Assembly (NCBI RefSeq): GCF_014195505.1
Contig: NZ_JACIBV010000001.1
Location: 3,224,001 to 3,288,000, forward strand
Length of the DNA: 64,000 nt
Reading direction: 5' to 3'
From: Nonomuraea dietziae
Lineage (GTDB): Bacteria; Actinomycetota; Actinomycetes; Streptosporangiales; Streptosporangiaceae
Part shown: in pieces, positions 60,364 through 64,000 of the stretch
Layout of the letters: each line of letters opens with the position of its first letter
Position numbering within the stretch: the first letter of the stretch is position 1
Notes under the pieces: model-generated
What the model saw: only the letters and a program-made list of their open reading frames with translations
Told to the model about the DNA's origin: nothing
Database searches by the model: none
Position numbers and translations under genes: made by a program

Positions 60364-60902
60364 CGTGGTTCTCCCAGGGAAAGCATGAGCCTGTTGGCCC
60401 AGTTGAAGAAGGCGGCCGCGTGCAGCGCGTCGCTGATGGCCAGGTCGTCGAGCCCCTGCTCGCGCAGCGCGGCGACGTCGGCCCTCGGAGGGGTCCGTGT
60501 CAGCGCCGAGGCGGCGTCGACGATCGCGCGCCACCTGTCGTCCTGCTCGGCCGCCGTTCCGTCGTCCAGCAGCCGCTGGACGTCCTCCTCCCGCCTGGTG
60601 TGGTGGGAGGCGAAGCGGGCGTGGACCGAGGCGCAGAAGACGCAGCCGTTGTCGCGGGAGACGGCCGTGGCCGCCAGCTCCCGCTCACCGCGCGGCAGGC
60701 CGTCCTCGGCGTTGTAGAAGATGTCGTTGTCGGTCTTGGTGCGGGCGTGCAGGACGGCAGGATCGCGGGCCAGCAGCCTGAAGTACGGCGAGGCGGCCCT
60801 GGCCCTGTCGACCAGAGCGTGCCTGTGCTCGTCGGTCAGCTCGTCCTCGGCCAGCGGCTCGATCCACGGCTCCCAGCCGAGCTGGTCCTGGGTGAACTTC
60901 AT
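60360..60902 (-). CDS. Alkylhydroperoxidase-domain protein (Avi_7169-like)
   Basis: 180-aa carboxymuconolactone-decarboxylase/AhpD-fold protein. The redox motif CVFCASVH has Cys87, Cys90 and His94; helices LAATAVSRDNG and DLAISDALHAAAFFNWANRL follow. Peroxide reduction is likely. Fits the Avi_7169 family, defined by genome context beside an Avi_7170 protein, luciferase-like monooxygenase and ABC transporter, all of which are present here. ATG overlaps the next gene's stop. Confidence 0.85.
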   Translation of the reverse strand: MKFTQDQLGWEPWIEPLAEDELTDEHRHALVDRARAASPYFRLLARDPAVLHARTKTDNDIFYNAEDGLPRGERELAATAVSRDNGCVFCASVHARFASHHTRREEDVQRLLDDGTAAEQDDRWRAIVDAASALTRTPPRADVAALREQGLDDLAISDALHAAAFFNWANRLMLSLGEPR

Positions 60903-61484
60903 GCGAGTGCCTCCAGTGCGGTGACCACACGGATCTGGAAGGAGAGGAAGGCGACCAGTTGGGAGAGCGTGACGATGCCGGTGACGGACCAGCCCGCCTC
61001 GCGCAGCCGCTCCAGGTCCTCGGGCGCGGCCTCTCTCGGACGGAACACCAGCAGGTGCGCGTGCTCCAGCGCCGCGGCCAGCCTGCCGTCGATCCCCTCG
61101 GCGCCGAAGCGCGGCCCCTCCACGCTCTCGTGGGCCAGCTCGGGGTCGCGGTAGCGGCCGTAGGGGCCCTGCGCCCTTCCCGCCGCCGCCTGAACGGCGA
61201 CCTGCTTGGCCAGATCGGGGTCGAGACCTTCGGCATAGAGGGCGGTGGTCTTCTCGTGCCCGTGCAGGTCGGCGACGAAGGCGGCGACCGCGTGCCGTTC
61301 GGCCTGGGTCACCTCCTCGAGCCCCACCTCGCTGACGCCGCCCTCGTGGAGGGCGTCCCTCGGCACGAAGAGCGCCTCGTAGGCGCGCTGCGCGTGCTCT
61401 CTCGCGTCGGGGCCGCCGCCTGCGCAGCACGTCGAGAGGCGAGCCGGGACTGACTCCCGCCAGGTGGTCGATGATGTCGCTCAC
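60899..61484 (-). pseudogene. CMD-domain protein (Avi_7170-like), frameshifted
   Basis: Carboxymuconolactone-decarboxylase-domain protein split into two frames. The N-terminal part MSDIIDHLAGVSPGSPLDVL starts at GTG 61484, overlapping the preceding gene's stop (GTGA). The rest (PRDALHEGGVSEVGLEEVTQ onward to LSFQIRVVTALEAL) lies in another frame. Removing one base of the four-G run at 61409-61412 gives a continuous ~194-aa protein (RRRRPDAREHAQRAYEALFV through the junction). Either sequencing error or an inactivating lesion in this operon. Confidence 0.82.
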
Positions 61485-62449
61485 GCGTGCTCCGAAGGGG
61501 TCCAGCCGAGCGCCGGAGCCACCTTGGTGGCCAGCAGCTCGATCGAGCGGAGGATGAGAGGGTGCGGCGGGTCCACCGAATGCACCTGGAAGACCAGGTC
61601 GGTGACCCTGTCGAGGGTGGGGTCCGCGCGCAGGCTCGCGACCACCTCGTCGGGCGTGCCGACGTGGGTGTCGGCCTGGAGGAAGGCCGCCAGCTCGGGT
61701 GACTGGCGGGAGGCGCGGGCGATGCCCGCCTGCGCGTACCGCTGCGCCTCCTCGCGGGAGTCGGCGACGAAGGCGGTGCGGGAGGCGACGATGCGCGGCG
61801 GCGTACCCGCGGGCAGGTGTTCGTGGTAGGCGTCCACGATCGGCCGCTGCACCTCGGCCAGGGTGACGCCCTCGGCGCGCGGCTGGGTGCGGGACAGCAT
61901 CAGGCCGTTGCCCGCCCGCCCCGCCCGCTCGCCGCCGCCGACCGAGAACGTCGCCTCCCACACCGCGCCGAGCAGCCTGGGCGCGGCGGGGTAGAGGTGG
62001 TTGCCGCCACCCAGGTCGCCGCCGGACCAGGCGTTCACCAGGATCGCCAGGTGTTCGGCGTAGATCGCCGACCTGGCGGCGCTGTCGTGGCCGAAGGCGG
62101 CGAAGGAGGAGGCGGTGCCGCCGCTGCCGACACCGACCTCCAGCCGCCCGCCCGACAGCAGGTCGAGAACGGCGGTGTCCTCGGCGACCCGTACGGGGTG
62201 CTCGAGGGGAAGGGTGATGATGCCGGTGCCGAGCCTGATGCGGCTCGTCCTCGCGGCGACGGCCGCCAGGAACACCAGTGGCGCCGGCAGCCCTCCCTCG
62301 CTCTCGCTGAAGTGGTGCTGGGCCACCCACGCCGAGTCGAAGCCGTGCGCCTCGGCGTGCGCGATCTGCTCGGCGGCCAGCTCGTAGCGTTCGCCTGCGG
62401 GCGCCTGGTCGAGCAGCCTGGTGAAGAAGCCCAGTCGCCTGCGCGTCAT
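61481..62449 (-). CDS. Luciferase-like FMN-dependent monooxygenase (KPN_01858-like)
   Basis: 322-aa bacterial-luciferase-fold enzyme expected to oxidise an organic substrate with FMNH2 and O2. Typical runs: RRLGFFTRLLDQAPAGERYE, AWVAQHHFSESEGGLPAPL, TSRIRLGTGIITLPLEHPVR, LDLLSGGRLEVGVGSGG. The KPN_01858-type subfamily is known from clusters with ABC importers and Avi_7169/7170 proteins, as here. ATG and stop overlap neighbours by 4 bp. Confidence 0.88.
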   Translation of the reverse strand: MTRRRLGFFTRLLDQAPAGERYELAAEQIAHAEAHGFDSAWVAQHHFSESEGGLPAPLVFLAAVAARTSRIRLGTGIITLPLEHPVRVAEDTAVLDLLSGGRLEVGVGSGGTASSFAAFGHDSAARSAIYAEHLAILVNAWSGGDLGGGNHLYPAAPRLLGAVWEATFSVGGGERAGRAGNGLMLSRTQPRAEGVTLAEVQRPIVDAYHEHLPAGTPPRIVASRTAFVADSREEAQRYAQAGIARASRQSPELAAFLQADTHVGTPDEVVASLRADPTLDRVTDLVFQVHSVDPPHPLILRSIELLATKVAPALGWTPSEHA

Positions 62450-63936
62450 CGGACCGGCTCGGGGATGGCGGCGAGCAGCTCGCGGGTGTACTCGTGCTGG
62501 GGGTCGGTGAAGACGTCCCTGGTGGTTCCCGATTCCACGATCTTTCCCTTGTTCATGACGGACACGGTGTGGGAGATCTGCCGCACCACCTTCAGGTCGT
62601 GGGAGATGAACAGGTAGGTGATGCCCAGCTCGCGCTGGAGCCTCCCCAGCAGGTCGAGGATCTGCTCCTGGGAGCCGACGTCGAGCGCGGAGACGGCCTC
62701 GTCGAGCACGAGCAGCCTGGGTGAGACGGCCAGCGCCCTGGCGATCGCCACCCGCTGCCGCTGGCCTCCCGACAGCTCGCGGGGCCTGCGGGTGAGCAGG
62801 TCGGCGGGCAGGCCGACCCGCTCGATCAGCTCGGCGGCCGAGCCTTCCAGCCGGAAGTTGCGCAGCGGCTCCTCGACGATCCGCCGTACGCTCTGGCGGG
62901 GGTCGAGCGAGCCGTACGGGTTCTGGTAGACGAGCTGCACGTGCCTCCTGAAGTCTCGCCCGCCCGCCGCGCCGCCGACCTCGACCTCGCCCGAGGTGGG
63001 CGCGACGAATCTGGCGATCATGCGGGCGGTGGTGGTCTTGCCCGAGCCCGACTCCCCCACCACCGCGTGGGTGGTGCCCTGCCGTACTTCGAAGGAGACC
63101 CGGTCCACGGCGCGGAACGCGCCGTAGTCCTTCACCAGCTCGCGTACGGCCAGCGCGACGGGCGCCTCGGGGGCGGGAGCGCGGAAGGCCTCCTGCTCGG
63201 GCCGTCTGGCGTAGGCCACGGCGGAGGCGGGGCCCTGCTCCTCGACGCGGCCCTCCTTCATCACCACGATCCTGTCGGCTCGTCCCGCGGCCACGCCGAG
63301 ATCGTGGGTCACCATCAGCAGCGCCGTGCCGAACTCCGAGCGCAGGTCGTCGATGAGGTCCAGGATGCGCCGCTGGACGGTCACGTCGAGGGCGCTGGTG
63401 GGCTCGTCGGCGATGATCAGCTGCGGGCGCAGTGCGATCGCGGCGGCGATCAGCACCCGCTGGCGCATGCCTCCCGACAGCTCGTGCGGGTAGCGGGTGG
63501 CGTGCTCCTCGGTCAGGCCGACCCGCACCAGCAGCTCGGCGACCCGGTCCCTGACGTGGCGGCGGTCGCCCTTCCTGTGGATGCGCAGCGTCTCACCGAT
63601 CTGCGCGCCGACGGTCTTGACCGGGTTGAGCGAGCTGCCGGGATCCTGCGGCACGAGCCCGATCTGGGCGCCGCGCACCGACTCCATCCTGCGGGAGGAC
63701 CAGCGCGCGATGTCGGTGCCGTTGAGGAGGATCTGGCCGCCGTCGGCCCTGTGCAGGCCCATGATGGCGTGGGCGGTCGTGGTCTTGCCCGAGCCGGACT
63801 CGCCGACCAGCGCGACCGCCTCGCCCTGGTCGAGGGAGAAGGAGACCCCGTGGACCACGCGGCGCGCGCCAGATCGCCGCCCTCGCTTCGGCTCCGCATA
63901 CGAGACGGTCAGGTCACGCACGTCGAGCAAGCTCAT
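62446..63936 (-). CDS. Dual ATP-binding protein of a peptide/nickel-type ABC importer
   Basis: 496-aa fusion of the two ATPases (DppD + DppF type, as in GsiA). Each half has Walker [10 protein letters not shown], the signature ([16 protein letters not shown] and [16 protein letters not shown]) and Walker B ([11 protein letters not shown] and [11 protein letters not shown]; the second has Ala in place of Pro). The oligopeptide-transporter segment [14 protein letters not shown] separates them. ATG 63936 with AGGAGGATCG is strong. Permeases and binding protein presumably lie beyond the window edge; together with the downstream enzymes it suggests import and oxidation of one solute. Confidence 0.93.
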   Translation of the reverse strand: MSLLDVRDLTVSYAEPKRGRRSGARRVVHGVSFSLDQGEAVALVGESGSGKTTTAHAIMGLHRADGGQILLNGTDIARWSSRRMESVRGAQIGLVPQDPGSSLNPVKTVGAQIGETLRIHRKGDRRHVRDRVAELLVRVGLTEEHATRYPHELSGGMRQRVLIAAAIALRPQLIIADEPTSALDVTVQRRILDLIDDLRSEFGTALLMVTHDLGVAAGRADRIVVMKEGRVEEQGPASAVAYARRPEQEAFRAPAPEAPVALAVRELVKDYGAFRAVDRVSFEVRQGTTHAVVGESGSGKTTTARMIARFVAPTSGEVEVGGAAGGRDFRRHVQLVYQNPYGSLDPRQSVRRIVEEPLRNFRLEGSAAELIERVGLPADLLTRRPRELSGGQRQRVAIARALAVSPRLLVLDEAVSALDVGSQEQILDLLGRLQRELGITYLFISHDLKVVRQISHTVSVMNKGKIVESGTTRDVFTDPQHEYTRELLAAIPEPVR

Positions 63937-64000
63937 CGATCCTCCTGCTGATACGGCCCGCGGCGAGCACCACGGCCACGACGACGGCTCCGGGCAGCGT
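63914..64000 (-). CDS. Probable ABC permease, C-terminal fragment (cut by window edge)
   Basis: One minus-strand frame entering from the edge has high third-position GC and a hydrophobic stretch (LPGAVVVAVVLAAGRIS) then a basic end [10 protein letters not shown], like the end of a DppC-type permease. It would overlap the ATPase start by 23 bp. Another frame instead ends in an ATGA overlap, so the call is tentative. Confidence 0.4.
   Translation of the reverse strand, partial: TLPGAVVVAVVLAAGRISRRIDELARRA

Overview
High-GC, GC3-biased actinobacterial chromosome segment of 64 kb. Translation starts at ATG, GTG and occasionally TTG, and 4-bp ATGA/GTGA overlaps between neighbouring genes are very common. 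Gene content (GlbO-type globin, DnaE2 with a DUF6504 partner, Rv2629-like protein, paired dynamin-like GTPases, F420/LLM enzymes, DmdR/IdeR-type iron box, LexA-type SOS box) points to a filamentous actinomycete. The style resembles Streptosporangiaceae (Nonomuraea-like), but that is inference; no rRNA or other taxonomic marker is present. I saw no tRNA, rRNA, CRISPR array, IS element or prophage. About 60 genes are described.

Layout. 0.1-2.7 kb: a GNAT enzyme coupled to an HTH/TPR regulator, plus a small conserved-looking protein. 3.1-13.9 kb: a core block mscS - glbO - GH13 glucosidase - hotdog thioesterase - (TetR, membrane protein) - ettA - diguanylate cyclase - ssb paralogue. It mirrors Mycobacterium tuberculosis Rv2470-Rv2478c, with minisatellite arrays in two spacers. 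14.1-23.1 kb (minus): cobL - cbiX-like - cobT, then cysG - two dynamin-like GTPases; each set is linked by 4-bp overlaps. 23.2-25.8 kb: double GNAT protein, DUF2795 protein, Rv2629-like protein. 25.8-29.2 kb: lactate-utilisation lutABC with a divergent FadR-type regulator and two perfect 15-bp operators; lutA carries a frameshift. 29.2-37.5 kb: NmrA-type oxidoreductase / AraC regulator, sulfatase / LLM oxidoreductase behind a KstR-like site, a FtsX-type ABC exporter, an orphan NarL regulator and a DUF4328 membrane protein. 37.5-41.7 kb: SOS-controlled dnaE2 with DUF6504. 41.8-47.2 kb: GntR regulator and a divergent ABC importer operon ending in a HAD phosphatase. 47.2-55.4 kb: frameshifted Ser/Thr kinase, TetR / ABC-F / quinone oxidoreductase, class-A beta-lactamase-like hydrolase with an ArsR-type regulator, SHOCT protein, patatin and PlsC acyltransferase. 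55.4-59.2 kb: iron-box-controlled siderophore importer with a fused double permease. 59.2-64.0 kb (minus, running off the end): peptide-type ABC importer, luciferase-like monooxygenase, two carboxymuconolactone/AhpD-type proteins (one frameshifted), VOC and OsmC proteins, all overlapping by 4 bp.

Regulatory signals visible directly include the iron box, the SOS box, FadR-type operators, a KstR-like motif, a multi-palindrome operator at the TetR/ABC-F divergence, a 16+1+16 bp perfect terminator palindrome, and a long imperfect hairpin directly before the mscS ribosome-binding site.

Three genes (lutA, the kinase, one carboxymuconolactone protein) are each interrupted by what looks like one surplus base in a short G/C run. 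They may be sequencing errors or genuine lesions. Most notable for follow-up: the ssb tail made of 16 A(D/G)RDG pentapeptides, the DxFxPF motif array in the large dynamin-like protein and its coupling to siroheme synthase, and the uncharacterised redox/ABC-transport operon at the right end.
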